This document shows positions 47,481-56,706 of a stretch of DNA of 64,000 nucleotides, in pieces. The translations under genes and the position numbers were made by a program. The notes under the pieces were generated by a model. The model was not told the DNA's origin. It worked only from the letters and a program-made list of their open reading frames with translations, and did no database searches. The stretch's first letter is position 1; the number at the start of each line of letters is the position of its first letter. The stretch is from Bifidobacterium pseudolongum subsp. globosum (GTDB lineage Bacteria > Actinomycetota > Actinomycetes > Actinomycetales > Bifidobacteriaceae): assembly GCF_004155535.1 (NCBI RefSeq), contig NZ_RYUH01000010.1, forward strand, positions 348,681 to 412,680, in the 5' to 3' direction.

Positions 47481-48185
47481 TCAGCGGCGCAGCAGACGCT
47501 TGGCGATGGCGTTGGCGATGGCCTGCACGACCTGCACCAGCACGATCATGATGATCACGGCCGTCCATGTGACGGTCTGGTCGAACTTCTGGTAGCCATA
47601 GGCGATGGCGAAGTTGCCGAGGCCGCCGCCGCCGATGTAGCCGGCCATGGCCGACATGTCGAGCACGCCGATGAACAGGAACGCGTATGCCAGGATGAGC
47701 GGGGCGAGCGCTTCGGGGATGAGCACGGTGCGGATGATCGTGAGCTTCGATGCGCCCATCGCGCGTGCCGCCTCGATCACGCCGTGGTCGACCGGCACAA
47801 GGTTCTGCTCCACGAGACGCGATGTGGCAAAGGTGCACATCACGACCATCGGGAAGATCGCCGCCGTGGTGCCGATCGACGTGCCCACCACCTTGATGGT
47901 GAGCGGCTGCATGGCCGCCAGGAAGATGATGAACGGGATCGGGCGGATGATGTTCACCAGAATGTCGAGGATGCGGTAGACGACCCGGTTCTCGAACAGG
48001 TTGCCGGGGCGCGTGCCGTAGAGGATGACGCCGAGCACAAGGCCGAGCGCACCGCCGATCACGATCGTCACCAGCACCATCTGCAGGGTCTGCACGACCG
48101 ACTGCGCGAGCAACGGCCGCAGCACGGTCCAGTCGCTGCGGCTCGCCAACGCCGCACCTGTCTGCATGGTCAGCATCTGCATCAT
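47481..48185 (-). CDS. metI: Methionine ABC transporter permease
   Basis: A 234-residue permease of the MetI family with five or six membrane segments. The EAA-type loop is GVIEAARAMGASKLTIIRTV, which docks on MetN. GYIGGGGLGNFAI is typical of the family. ATG 48185 overlaps the metN stop by four bases and has AAGGAG five bases upstream. Confidence 0.95.
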   Translation of the reverse strand: MMQMLTMQTGAALASRSDWTVLRPLLAQSVVQTLQMVLVTIVIGGALGLVLGVILYGTRPGNLFENRVVYRILDILVNIIRPIPFIIFLAAMQPLTIKVVGTSIGTTAAIFPMVVMCTFATSRLVEQNLVPVDHGVIEAARAMGASKLTIIRTVLIPEALAPLILAYAFLFIGVLDMSAMAGYIGGGGLGNFAIAYGYQKFDQTVTWTAVIIMIVLVQVVQAIANAIAKRLLRR

Positions 48186-49441
48186 GCACGCTCCTTGTTC
48201 TCGGATTGTTCGTCTTCGGGGTTCATCTCCACCACGTCGTCGACCTGTTCGAGCATCTCGACGTCGGTGGCGAGGGTGCGTACCTCGCCGTCCGCATCGG
48301 CGCTTTCGGCGGGCACGGCGAGCTGCGCGCGCGCCACCGCCTGCGCATAGTCGACCGGATCGGCCCGGGTGCCGAAGTCCACGATGTCGCTGTCTTGCGC
48401 AAGCTGTGCGAGGAAGCTCCCGATATGCGCGTCGTCACCGCTGAATTCGTAGGTGACCGCGCCGATCGCCACGCCCTGCACGGTGTCGATGCCGCCGTAC
48501 AGCAGGCTGCTGTGCACGCCGTAGCGCGCGATGAGCTCGGAGATGTTCTGCCCGGACGCCGGCACGAGCGTCGCGCCGGCGGCGTCGGTGATGTCACGCT
48601 GGCGGATCACGACGGTCACGAGTCGGCCGGGCCACTGTTCGCGCATCGCCTCGACGCGCGCCGGGTCCGGCAGGCCGTCCATGGCCGTGGCGATGAACCG
48701 CTTGGTCACCTCCTGCTTCGGCGCGGCGAACAGGTCGTACACATCGCCCTGTTCGACGACCCTGCCCGCGCTCATCACGGCCACGCGGTTCGCGATCTGC
48801 TGCACGACGTTCATCTGGTGCGTGATCAGCACGATCGTGATGCCGAACTGCTCGTTCACGCGTTTGAGCAGGTCGAGCACCTCGGATGTCGTCTCCGGGT
48901 CGAGCGCGCTCGTCGCCTCGTCGGCGAGCAGGATCTTCGGGTTCGTCGCCAACGCGCGCGCGATGCCGACGCGCTGCTTCTGGCCGCCGGAGAGCTGGGA
49001 GGGGTATTTGTTGGCGTGGTCGGAAAGCCCCACGAACTCGAGCAGCTCCGCCACACGCTTGTCCTGGTAATCCTTGCGCCAGTGGTCGAGTTTGAGCGGG
49101 TAGGCCACGTTCTGCGCGACCGTCTTGCTGGAGAAGAGATTGAACTGCTGGAAGATCATGCCGATCTTCTGGCGCACCGGCCGCAGTTTCGATTCGCCCA
49201 TCGCCGAGACGCGCTCGCCGAGCACGGTGACCGATCCGCTTGTGGGCTGCTCGAGCGCGTTGATCATGCGCACGAGCGTGGATTTGCCGGCGCCCGAATA
49301 CCCGATGATGCCGAAGATGTCGCCGGCGCCTATGCTCAACGACACGTCGTCCACGGCGCGCGTCGACTGTTTGGAGCCGCGCTGCCTGAACTCTTTGCTC
49401 ACATGGTCGAACACGATGATCGGTTCGCTCGTCTGTGTCAT
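48182..49441 (-). CDS. metN: Methionine ABC transporter ATP-binding protein
   Basis: A 419-residue ATPase. It has Walker A GYSGAGKST, signature LSGGQKQRVGIARAL, Walker B LLADEATSALD and H-loop LITHQM. A C-terminal NIL domain (about residues 275-360), which senses methionine in MetN, follows. An acidic tail of some 45 residues lies beyond the usual end. ATG 49441 follows GGAAGG; the open frame upstream was rejected. Confidence 0.95.
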   Translation of the reverse strand: MTQTSEPIIVFDHVSKEFRQRGSKQSTRAVDDVSLSIGAGDIFGIIGYSGAGKSTLVRMINALEQPTSGSVTVLGERVSAMGESKLRPVRQKIGMIFQQFNLFSSKTVAQNVAYPLKLDHWRKDYQDKRVAELLEFVGLSDHANKYPSQLSGGQKQRVGIARALATNPKILLADEATSALDPETTSEVLDLLKRVNEQFGITIVLITHQMNVVQQIANRVAVMSAGRVVEQGDVYDLFAAPKQEVTKRFIATAMDGLPDPARVEAMREQWPGRLVTVVIRQRDITDAAGATLVPASGQNISELIARYGVHSSLLYGGIDTVQGVAIGAVTYEFSGDDAHIGSFLAQLAQDSDIVDFGTRADPVDYAQAVARAQLAVPAESADADGEVRTLATDVEMLEQVDDVVEMNPEDEQSENKERA

Positions 49442-49513
49442 GATACTGCCTTCCACCTGATGGCCCGGCCGCCTGTGCAGGCCGTGGCCGGCGTGTGACG
49501 ATGCTACAACAGC

Positions 49514-49563
49514 GGGGCCGAACGGCCCGTGCGCCATTGTAGCGAACGGTGCCGCTCGGCCCC
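49514..49563 (-). terminator. Hairpin between metQ and metN
   Basis: Arms of 13 bp (49514-49526 and 49551-49563) with one mismatch. It lies 16 bases past the metQ stop. It may let metQ be expressed more strongly than metN-metI. Confidence 0.5.
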
Positions 49564-49579
49564 ATTGCGGGCACGGGCG

Positions 49580-50563
49580 TCAGTGCTGCTTGATGTCGTT
49601 TTCGATGTCGGTGAGGTACTGCTGCAGTTGCGCCGTGGTGAACTTGTCAGCGAACACGGCGGTGCCGCCGGACTCCTCCTGCAGGGCGTCGAGCACCGGC
49701 TTCGTCTGGTAGATCTCGACGCACTTCTTGTACACCTCGTTGTTCACATCATCGGCGCGCACGGCGAAGATGTTGATGTACGGGCGTGACTCCTCGGATT
49801 CCGCGTCGTCCTGGTATAGGGCGTCGGTGGGCTTGAGGCCGGCGTCGGCCACGTAGTCGTTGTTGATCACGCCTGCGGACAGGTCGCTTGAGCCCGCTTT
49901 GAGCGTGTTGGCGATCTGTTCGGCCTTCATGGGGACGACCTTGACCTTGGAGTTCGCGGTGTCCACGTCCTGCGGGATCGTGAACGCCGTCCAATCACCC
50001 TTGAGCGTGATGAGCCCCGCGGCCTTGAGCACGCCGAGGGCGCGCGCCTGGTTGGTCTCGTCGTTCGGGATCGCCACGGTGGAGCCGGCGGGCAGCTGCG
50101 AAAGGTCGGTGTACTTGGGCTTGTCGCCGTCGAACACCGAATACAGGCCGAGCGGGTAGATCGCCACACCGCCGAGCGGCTGCAGGTCCTTCTTGTTCTG
50201 CACGTTGTAGTTCGCCAGATACAGCAGGTGCTGGAACTCGTTCATGTCGAGGTCGCCCGCATCGAGTGCCGGGTTCTCGCTCGTGTAGTCCTGGAAATCC
50301 TTGATGTCGACGTAGATGCCCTGCGCCTTGGCCTGCTTGGTGAACTCCACCCACTGCGGGTCGGTGGCGCCGACCACGCCGATCACGACCGGGTTCGTCT
50401 CCGAGCCCTTCGGCGCATCGTCGTTCTTGTTCATGGCGCGGTAGCCGAAGAAAGCGGCCACGGCGAGCGCCGCGACCACCACGACCGCGATCACGATGTT
50501 GCGTGCGCGGTGGTTGACGCGCACCGGTTCCTCGGTGTTGAACTCTGGGGTGTTGGATGACAT
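49580..50563 (-). CDS. metQ: Methionine ABC transporter substrate-binding protein, membrane-anchored
   Basis: A 327-residue MetQ/NlpA-family binding protein that delivers methionine to MetNI. The N-terminus has a cytoplasmic segment of about 20 residues, then one hydrophobic helix (NIVIAVVVVAALAVAAFFGY). There is no lipobox and no Cys near it, so it seems anchored by this helix and not by lipid. The domain then runs from NPVVIGVVGATDPQW. ATG 50563 follows GAGGAACACC. Confidence 0.92.
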   Translation of the reverse strand: MSSNTPEFNTEEPVRVNHRARNIVIAVVVVAALAVAAFFGYRAMNKNDDAPKGSETNPVVIGVVGATDPQWVEFTKQAKAQGIYVDIKDFQDYTSENPALDAGDLDMNEFQHLLYLANYNVQNKKDLQPLGGVAIYPLGLYSVFDGDKPKYTDLSQLPAGSTVAIPNDETNQARALGVLKAAGLITLKGDWTAFTIPQDVDTANSKVKVVPMKAEQIANTLKAGSSDLSAGVINNDYVADAGLKPTDALYQDDAESEESRPYINIFAVRADDVNNEVYKKCVEIYQTKPVLDALQEESGGTAVFADKFTTAQLQQYLTDIENDIKQH

Positions 50564-50670
50564 GGTGTTCCTCTGTGCTTATGTTGGGTGTCTTCTTGGC
50601 TTCCTCCGGCGGGTGCGCCGAACAACGTGTCCAACAATACGGCGCCCGCCTCACGCCACACGCGGGCCGG

Positions 50671-50701
50671 GATATAGCGTTTGGTTATACAATCCGTTCA
50701 A
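50671..50701 (-). promoter_or_regulatory. Possible metQ promoter or operator
   Basis: The minus strand has TTGAAC (50696-50701), a 19-base spacer and TATATC (50671-50676). The stretch also forms an imperfect inverted repeat (ggatata with tatacaatcc). No riboswitch is recognised. The rest of the 296-base gap (50564-50859) shows only the HAD gene's -10 box. Confidence 0.3.
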
Positions 50702-50846
50702 TCCTTGGTATCGTGCCGATTGCGCTTTCGCCGAACATTGCGGAGCCCGCACTTGCAGCCAGAATACGACCACAATCATCTCACATAGTGACCAATCGAT
50801 GGCGGTCCGACGGCTGGGCCGAAGGACCCCACTCCCCCACGCGCGC

Positions 50847-50852
50847 TACAGT
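50847..50852 (+). promoter_or_regulatory. -10-like hexamer before the HAD phosphatase
   Basis: TACAGT ends seven bases before ATG 50860, with no ribosome site. Confidence 0.4.
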
Positions 50853-50859
50853 GGCGCCC

Positions 50860-51675
50860 ATGACCACTGCACCAGATCCGGCCGCCCCCGACATCCGCGC
50901 GGCGTTCTTCGACATCGACGGCACACTCACGAGCTTCACGACGCATGCCGTGCCCCAATCCACGGTGGACGCCCTGCACGCCCTGCGCGCGCATGGCGTG
51001 AAGACCTTCATCTGCACCGGCCGCGCGCCCTCGCAGACGCCGATCGTGCTGGACGCGCTGCCGGTGGAGTTCGACGGCATCGTCGGCGTCAACGGCCAGT
51101 ATTGCTGGGACGCCAACGGCGTGATCGGCGCCGAGCCAATGGATCCAGGCGACGTGCGCACGATCCGCGACTGGCTTGACGCGCACCCGAGCGTCGTCGC
51201 CTGCTTCAGCGAGGCGGACGCCACCTACTTCAACCATGACTCCGCACAACTGCGCGCCATGTGGGGGTCGCTCGGCAAGACCGCGCCGCACATCGACTTC
51301 ATCGACCCGCGCACGCGCACGAATCCGGTCTACCAGATCAGCCCGTACATCGACGCCGCGACCGAGGCCGAGCTCGTCTCACTGTGCCATGCCGTGCGCG
51401 GCGTGCGCTGGCACCCCGACTTCGTGGATCTGATCCCCGCCGACGGCGGCAAGAACAGGGGCATGGAGCGCATGCTGCACCATTACGGCCTGACGCGCGC
51501 CCAATCGATCGCGTTCGGCGACGGCGGCAACGACATCGACATGCTGCGCTACGCAGGGCTCGGTGTGGCGATGGGCAACGCAACCGACGAGACGAAGCAG
51601 GTCGCGGACTATGTGACCGGCAGTGTGGACGACGGCGGCATCGCGCAGGCGCTGCGGCATTTCGGCGTGATCTGA
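50860..51675 (+). CDS. HAD-superfamily hydrolase, Cof type
   Basis: A 271-residue phosphatase of the Cof/IIB group, which act on sugar phosphates and similar small molecules. Motif I is FFDIDGTLTSF, motif II is FICTGRAPSQ, the Lys is in DGGKNRGMERML and motif III/IV is FGDGGNDIDMLRYAG. The cap lies between them. ATG 50860 is the likely start; the frame is open for 101 codons upstream but these overlap the metQ control region. The substrate is unknown. Confidence 0.9.
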   Translation: MTTAPDPAAPDIRAAFFDIDGTLTSFTTHAVPQSTVDALHALRAHGVKTFICTGRAPSQTPIVLDALPVEFDGIVGVNGQYCWDANGVIGAEPMDPGDVRTIRDWLDAHPSVVACFSEADATYFNHDSAQLRAMWGSLGKTAPHIDFIDPRTRTNPVYQISPYIDAATEAELVSLCHAVRGVRWHPDFVDLIPADGGKNRGMERMLHHYGLTRAQSIAFGDGGNDIDMLRYAGLGVAMGNATDETKQVADYVTGSVDDGGIAQALRHFGVI

Positions 51676-51744
51676 CCCGCCCGCCGGCAGGTTGTTTTCC
51701 GGTGGGCTCAGCGGGCAGCAGGGACTGTGCTACGGTGAGAGGCT

Positions 51745-52281
51745 ATGACAACTATTATCATGCACACCTCTGAAGGTGATATCCGTATCAATCTGTTCGA
51801 CACGAAGGCTCCGCACACCGTGGAGAACTTCCTGGGACTGGCCACCGGCAAGAAGGAATGGACCGACCCGTTCACTGGCCAGCCTTCGCACGAGAAGTTC
51901 TACGATGGCCTCACGTTCCACCGCATCATCAAGGACTTCATGATCCAGGGCGGCTGCCCGCTCGGCACCGGCACCGGTGGCCCGGGCTATGACTTCGACG
52001 ACGAGATCGGCCCGACGCTCAAGTTCGACCGCCCGTATCTGCTCGCCATGGCCAACGCCGGCCTGCGCCGCGGCGCCGACGGCAAAGTGCACGGCACCAA
52101 CGGCTCGCAGTTCTTCATCACCACGGTGCCTACCCCGTGGCTTGACGGCCACCACACGATCTTCGGTGAAGTGGCCGACGAGGAGTCGAAGGCCGTGGTC
52201 GACAAGCTCGACGCCGTGGCCACCGACGGTCAGGACCGCCCGCTTGAGCCGGTCATGATCGAATCGATTGAGCTCGTCTGA
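51745..52281 (+). CDS. Peptidyl-prolyl cis-trans isomerase, cyclophilin type
   Basis: A 178-residue cytoplasmic cyclophilin. The catalytic core includes [16 protein letters not shown], the NGSQFFITT motif and the Trp/His region [12 protein letters not shown]. There is no signal peptide or lipobox. The start has GAGAGG close upstream, and a TACGGT hexamer eight bases before the ATG. It converges on the rel gene. Confidence 0.95.
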   Translation: MTTIIMHTSEGDIRINLFDTKAPHTVENFLGLATGKKEWTDPFTGQPSHEKFYDGLTFHRIIKDFMIQGGCPLGTGTGGPGYDFDDEIGPTLKFDRPYLLAMANAGLRRGADGKVHGTNGSQFFITTVPTPWLDGHHTIFGEVADEESKAVVDKLDAVATDGQDRPLEPVMIESIELV

Positions 52282-52289
52282 CCTCAACG

Positions 52290-52314
52290 GTGTCGTGACT
52301 CCACATCACGACAC
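52290..52314. terminator. 9-bp hairpin between convergent genes
   Basis: The arms are 52290-52298 and 52306-52314. The hairpin covers the stop codon of rel and lies nine bases past the cyclophilin stop. Confidence 0.55.
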
Positions 52315-54639
52315 ATGGCCATGGATGCGGCGCATACGTGGTTGCGCCGCATCCTTGGCCCCGGTAAGCCTGTAGACGTCGAAGACGCCGTCGATCTTGC
52401 GCACCGCCGAAAGCAGTGTGTTCAGATGCTGTGGATCGGCCATTTCAAAGCTGAACTGGCTCGTCGCCACACGGTCGCTGCCTGTGGCGATCGACCCCGA
52501 GAGGATGTTGACCCCGTGGTCGGAAAGCACGCGCGTCACATCGCTGAGCAGATGCGGGCGATCCAGCGCCTCGACCTGGATCTTGACCATGAACAGGCCC
52601 TTGGCGCTCGTCCATTCCACTTCCACCACGCGCTCCGGTTCCTTGCGCTGCAGGTTGATCATGTTCAGGCAGTCCACGCGGTGCACGGACACACCTTCAT
52701 TGCGTGTGATGAATCCGATGATGTTGTCACCTGGCACCGGCATGCAGCAGCGTGCGAGCTTCACCCACACATCGCTGACGCCCTTGACCGAGATTCCCGG
52801 CGTGCCATTGTCGCGCTTGCGCTTCGAGGCGCGTAGCGGCAGCACCTCCTCTTCGGCCTCTTCATTGACCTCGTTGGCGCCCGCGTCCTTGACGAGGTGC
52901 GAGATCACGTTCTGCGTGGAGATCTGCCCTTCGCCGATCGCGGCGAACACCGCCTCGGCGTTGGGCATATTCACGTCGTCGGCCACGCCGACCATCGCCT
53001 CGGGCGTCAGCAGCGCCTGCACGGGCAGGTTGCGTTTGCGCATCGCGCGCGTCAGCTCGTCACGCCCCTCCTCGATCGCCTCGGAACGGCGTTCCTTGCT
53101 GAACCACTGGCGGATCTTGTTGCGCGCCTTGGGGCTCTTGACGAAGCTGAGCCAGTCGCGTGACGGGCCGGCGGTATCCGACTTGCTCGTCAGCACCTCC
53201 ACGGTGTCGCCGTTTTCGAGTTTCGTGTCGAGCGGCACAAGACGGCCGTTGACGCGCGCACCCATGGTGCGGTGCCCCACCTCGGTGTGCACGGCATAGG
53301 CGAAGTCCACCGGCGTGGCGTCCGCCGGCAGCGAGACGATCTTGCCCTTCGGGGTGAACACGTAGACCTCGGCCGCGCCAAGGTCCTCTTTGAGCGAACC
53401 GAGGAACTCATTGGAGTCGGGCGTCTCACTTGTCCAGTCGGCGAGCTGCTGAATCCATGCCAGATTGTCGGATTCGCTGAGCTCCTGATTCTCGCCACGC
53501 TGGCGGTCGGTCTTGTCGGGCGTGCTCAGTGCACGGCCCGCCTGCCCATTCGCCTTGTATTTCCAATGTGCGGCGATGCCGAACTCCGCACGCCGGTGCA
53601 TGTCCCATGTGCGAATCTGGATCTCGACCGGCTTGCCGCCCGGGCCGACCACCGTGGTGTGCAGGCTTTGGTACATGTTGAGCTTGGGCATGGCGATGTA
53701 GTCTTTGAAGCGTCCCGGCACCGGGCTCCACCGCGCGTGCACGGCACCGAGCACGGCGTAGCAGTCCTGGATCGTGTCGACGATGATGCGCACGCCCACA
53801 AGGTCGTAGATGTCCGAAAAATCATGGCCACGCACGATCATCTTCTGGTAGATCGAGAAATAGTCCTTCGGCCTGCCGGTCACATAGGCCTCGATGTGCA
53901 GATCCTTCAGATCGTCGTTGATCTCGGCCACAATCTGCTTGAGGTAGACCTCGCGCTGCCCTGCGCGATGCGCCACGAGCATCACGATCTCGTTGTAGAT
54001 CTTCGGGTAGAGCACTTTGAAGCTCAGTTCCTCGAGCTCCGTCTTGATGGCGTTCATGCCGAGGCGGTTGGCGAGCGGCGCGTAGACGTCGAGCGTCTCG
54101 CGCGCCTTCTTCTGCGCGCTCGACGGCTTGACGTAGCGCCAGGTGCGCGCGTTGTGCACGCGGTCGGCGAGTTTGACGACGAGCACGCGCACATCGCGGC
54201 TCATCGCCACGACCATCTTGCGGATCGTCTCCGCCTGCGCGGAATCGCCGTAATCCATCTTCGTCAGCTTCGTGACGCCATCCACAAGCCCGGTCACGGT
54301 GTCGCCGAATTCCGCACGGCACTCGTCGAGCGTGTAGTCGGTGTCTTCCACCGTGTCGTGCAGCAGGCCGGCCGCCACAACCAGGGGCCCCATGCCCAGA
54401 TCGGCCAGAATCTGCGCCACGGCGATCGGGTGGATGATGTACGGCTCGCCCGATTTGCGCCGCTGGGAGGAATGCTGGCGCACCGCACGCGCATAGGCGC
54501 GCGAGAGGATCTCCATGTCTTCGTCCGGATGGTGCTGGCGGCAGATCGACAGGATCGGCAGCAGCGGGTCCAACGGGTTCTCGCTGATCTCGCACCCCAA
54601 CATGTTCGCAGGCTGCATCTCATGCTCCGCGTCCGCCAT
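52306..54639 (-). CDS. rel: Bifunctional (p)ppGpp synthetase/hydrolase
   Basis: A 777-residue long RSH protein controlling the stringent response. The hydrolase HD domain has RRKSGEPYIIHPIAVAQIL and LLHDTVEDTDYTLDE, with residues for hydrolysis intact. The synthetase region has GRPKDYFSIYQKM and EIQIRTWDMHRRAEFGIAAHW. A TGS domain (near KGKIVSLPADATPVDFAYA) and a C-terminal ACT domain follow. ATG 54639 is set by AGGAGGAGCGT; upstream codons were rejected. Confidence 0.96.
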   Translation of the reverse strand: MADAEHEMQPANMLGCEISENPLDPLLPILSICRQHHPDEDMEILSRAYARAVRQHSSQRRKSGEPYIIHPIAVAQILADLGMGPLVVAAGLLHDTVEDTDYTLDECRAEFGDTVTGLVDGVTKLTKMDYGDSAQAETIRKMVVAMSRDVRVLVVKLADRVHNARTWRYVKPSSAQKKARETLDVYAPLANRLGMNAIKTELEELSFKVLYPKIYNEIVMLVAHRAGQREVYLKQIVAEINDDLKDLHIEAYVTGRPKDYFSIYQKMIVRGHDFSDIYDLVGVRIIVDTIQDCYAVLGAVHARWSPVPGRFKDYIAMPKLNMYQSLHTTVVGPGGKPVEIQIRTWDMHRRAEFGIAAHWKYKANGQAGRALSTPDKTDRQRGENQELSESDNLAWIQQLADWTSETPDSNEFLGSLKEDLGAAEVYVFTPKGKIVSLPADATPVDFAYAVHTEVGHRTMGARVNGRLVPLDTKLENGDTVEVLTSKSDTAGPSRDWLSFVKSPKARNKIRQWFSKERRSEAIEEGRDELTRAMRKRNLPVQALLTPEAMVGVADDVNMPNAEAVFAAIGEGQISTQNVISHLVKDAGANEVNEEAEEEVLPLRASKRKRDNGTPGISVKGVSDVWVKLARCCMPVPGDNIIGFITRNEGVSVHRVDCLNMINLQRKEPERVVEVEWTSAKGLFMVKIQVEALDRPHLLSDVTRVLSDHGVNILSGSIATGSDRVATSQFSFEMADPQHLNTLLSAVRKIDGVFDVYRLTGAKDAAQPRMRRIHGHVS

Positions 54640-54758
54640 ACGCTCCTCCTGTCCCTCTGGTCCCTCATGCGCGCACAGCGAAACGCAGTGCGCGGACGTC
54701 ATCATTGTACGCGCGCGTGCGCCATGTGCGGCCGGTAAATGTCACCGCCGCACGCCGC

Positions 54759-55229
54759 TCACACGCCCGTCGAGCCGAATCCCCGCTCGGCGCGGTCGGA
54801 ACCGGGCAATGCCTCGGCAGGCACGAACCGCGCCTCCACATACCGCTGGATCACGAGCTGCGCGATGCGGTCCCCCGGTTCGAACACCACCGTGTGCTCG
54901 GCGTCGAGGTTGATCAACGGCACCATGATCTCGCCCCGGTAGCCGGCGTCGATCGTGCCGGGGGCGTTGAGCACGGTCACGCCCTGCTTCGCGGCAAGCC
55001 CCGAACGCGGGTGCACAAGCCCCACGTACCCCGCCGGCAGCGCGATGCGCACGCCGGTGCGCACGAGCGCGCGTTCGAACGGCTTGAGCTCCACATGCTC
55101 GGCCGTGCTCAGGTCGGCGCCCGCGTCGCCCGCGTGCGCGTACCGCAGCTGCACTGGGTGCGCCGGGTCGACGGCGCACACCAGCACTTCGGTCTGTTCC
55201 GGCTCGTTGTATGCGGGGTCGAACGTCAT
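54759..55229 (-). CDS. dut: dUTP diphosphatase
   Basis: A 156-residue trimeric-type dUTPase, which keeps uracil out of DNA. Motifs are visible in order: AGDAGADLS, HPRSGLAAKQG, LNAPGTIDAGYRGEI, GDRIAQLVIQ and the C-terminal RGFGSTGV. ATG 55229 shares one base with the stop of the DUF4193 gene, so translation is probably coupled. Confidence 0.97.
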   Translation of the reverse strand: MTFDPAYNEPEQTEVLVCAVDPAHPVQLRYAHAGDAGADLSTAEHVELKPFERALVRTGVRIALPAGYVGLVHPRSGLAAKQGVTVLNAPGTIDAGYRGEIMVPLINLDAEHTVVFEPGDRIAQLVIQRYVEARFVPAEALPGSDRAERGFGSTGV

Positions 55230-55522
55230 CAGGCCGCACACTCCTTGCACACAGGCTGGCCGTCGTCGGTGGTGTAGGCAAGCTGGCTGCGGTGCTTCAC
55301 CAGGAAGCACTGCGAGCAGATGAACTCATCGCCCTGCATGGGGATGACGGTGACCGACGCGTCCTCATTGCTCAGATCGGCACCCGGCAGCTCGTAATCC
55401 TCCGCGATGGCATTCTCGTCGTCATCCATGTCTGCGGCGGAATTCTGCGAGTTCTTGCCCAGTGCCTGCAGCGACTCCTCGTCCTCGTCCTTGTTGCGCG
55501 GGGAATCATAATCCTGTGCCAT
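55229..55522 (-). CDS. DUF4193 family small zinc-ribbon-like protein
   Basis: A 97-residue actinobacterial protein. It begins MAQDYDSPRNKDEDEES, has an acidic middle and ends with two Cys pairs (FICSQCFLVKHRSQ and VCKECAA) that probably bind one zinc. Function is unknown. ATG 55522 follows AAAGGAATCGCA. It is transcribed with dut and is divergent from sepH. Confidence 0.9.
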   Translation of the reverse strand: MAQDYDSPRNKDEDEESLQALGKNSQNSAADMDDDENAIAEDYELPGADLSNEDASVTVIPMQGDEFICSQCFLVKHRSQLAYTTDDGQPVCKECAA

Positions 55523-55665
55523 TGCGATTCCTTTCGATTGGTATGGCTTCGCCACACAATACACGGTTTTTCCCCGCATAGAATACACGATGTTGCGTAA
55601 ACGGAAAATCCGACACGTGGGGCACAATGGAAACTGTTCACATTGTGGAAGAAACGAGGTGCCCT

Positions 55666-56694
55666 GTGCCAGCGGAATCATACCCGATTGCCCAGTTCGA
55701 TCATGTGACCGGCGAAGGGGCGCTCGTCTTCTCCACAGACCACGGCTATTTCACCATAGAGCTCAACGACGCCCTGGAACGGGCAATCCTCGAAGCCAAG
55801 CAGATCCGCGCCGAACAGCACGACGACAAGCCGGTGCACCAGCAGAGCACACTGCCCATCTCACAGATCCAGGCGTTGATCCGCGCAGGCGCGGACCCCG
55901 ATCAGGTGGCACGTAAATACGCACTCAACGGTGCGCTCGTGCGCCGCTTCGCCGCCCCGGTGGAATCCGAGAAAAGCTATGCGATCGAGCAGTTCCTGCG
56001 TGTGCGCGCCCCAAAGGAGTCGCGCGTGCGCACCTTGGCCGAACTCATCGAGCGCACGCTCGTGGCCGCGCGCATCCCGCGCGAATCCGTGCAGTGGAAA
56101 GCCACGCGCCGCGGGCTCGAGCCTTGGCGCATCATCGCGTCGTTCCAATCCGCAGGCCACCCGATCCATGCCGAATGGTCGTGGAACATGCACGACAACA
56201 CGGTGGTGTGCATCAACAACGCCGCACGCAAGCTCATCGGCGAGGCGAACACCACGCCGGCGGTGGGCATCGGCGACCAGGACGCGGCGCTCAATGAGGC
56301 GTTGCCCAACGCCGCCAATCTGCCGGGCGACTCCGCACGATCCGCGCGCATCGAGATGACCGTCTCCGCTTGGAACGAACAATCGCAACCCACGCAGGAC
56401 GAGCAGCGCAGCACCTCCACTGAGGCTGCCCAGCAGGCGGGCGACATCAAAGAAAGCGCTCCCGCAACACCCCAGGAACCGGTGCGGCAGCCTGACGCCG
56501 AAGAAGCAAGGTCGACCGACGATCACGCGCCGTCGTTCGACACCCCGGATGTCATCGATGTGCACGTCGAAGCCGTGCAGGCCGAAAAGGCACAGCCCAA
56601 CGAGCAACCGGCCGCCAAACCGGCCCACCGCGGGCGCCGCTCCCCCATCCCCAGCTGGGACGAGATCATGTTCGGCAAGGCGCCGAAGGACTGA
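55666..56694 (+). CDS. sepH: Septation protein SepH (DUF3071)
   Basis: A 342-residue protein matching actinobacterial SepH, which promotes FtsZ assembly at division sites. The N-terminal DUF3071 part runs from YPIAQFDHVTGEGALVF through a helix-turn-helix-like stretch (LPISQIQALIRAGADPDQVA). The middle has WKATRRGLEPWRI. The C-terminal third is acidic, Gln/Pro-rich and probably disordered, ending in RRSPIPSWDEIMFG. GTG 55666 has GAGG upstream and matches the family start; an ATG at 55627 would add 13 residues. Confidence 0.92.
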   Translation: MPAESYPIAQFDHVTGEGALVFSTDHGYFTIELNDALERAILEAKQIRAEQHDDKPVHQQSTLPISQIQALIRAGADPDQVARKYALNGALVRRFAAPVESEKSYAIEQFLRVRAPKESRVRTLAELIERTLVAARIPRESVQWKATRRGLEPWRIIASFQSAGHPIHAEWSWNMHDNTVVCINNAARKLIGEANTTPAVGIGDQDAALNEALPNAANLPGDSARSARIEMTVSAWNEQSQPTQDEQRSTSTEAAQQAGDIKESAPATPQEPVRQPDAEEARSTDDHAPSFDTPDVIDVHVEAVQAEKAQPNEQPAAKPAHRGRRSPIPSWDEIMFGKAPKD

Positions 56695-56706
56695 ACCTCC
56701 TACAAG

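Noticed and set aside
46203..48350. 715-codon open frame on the plus strand
   Set aside because: Antisense to the amidohydrolase and metI, with low-complexity Arg/His composition.
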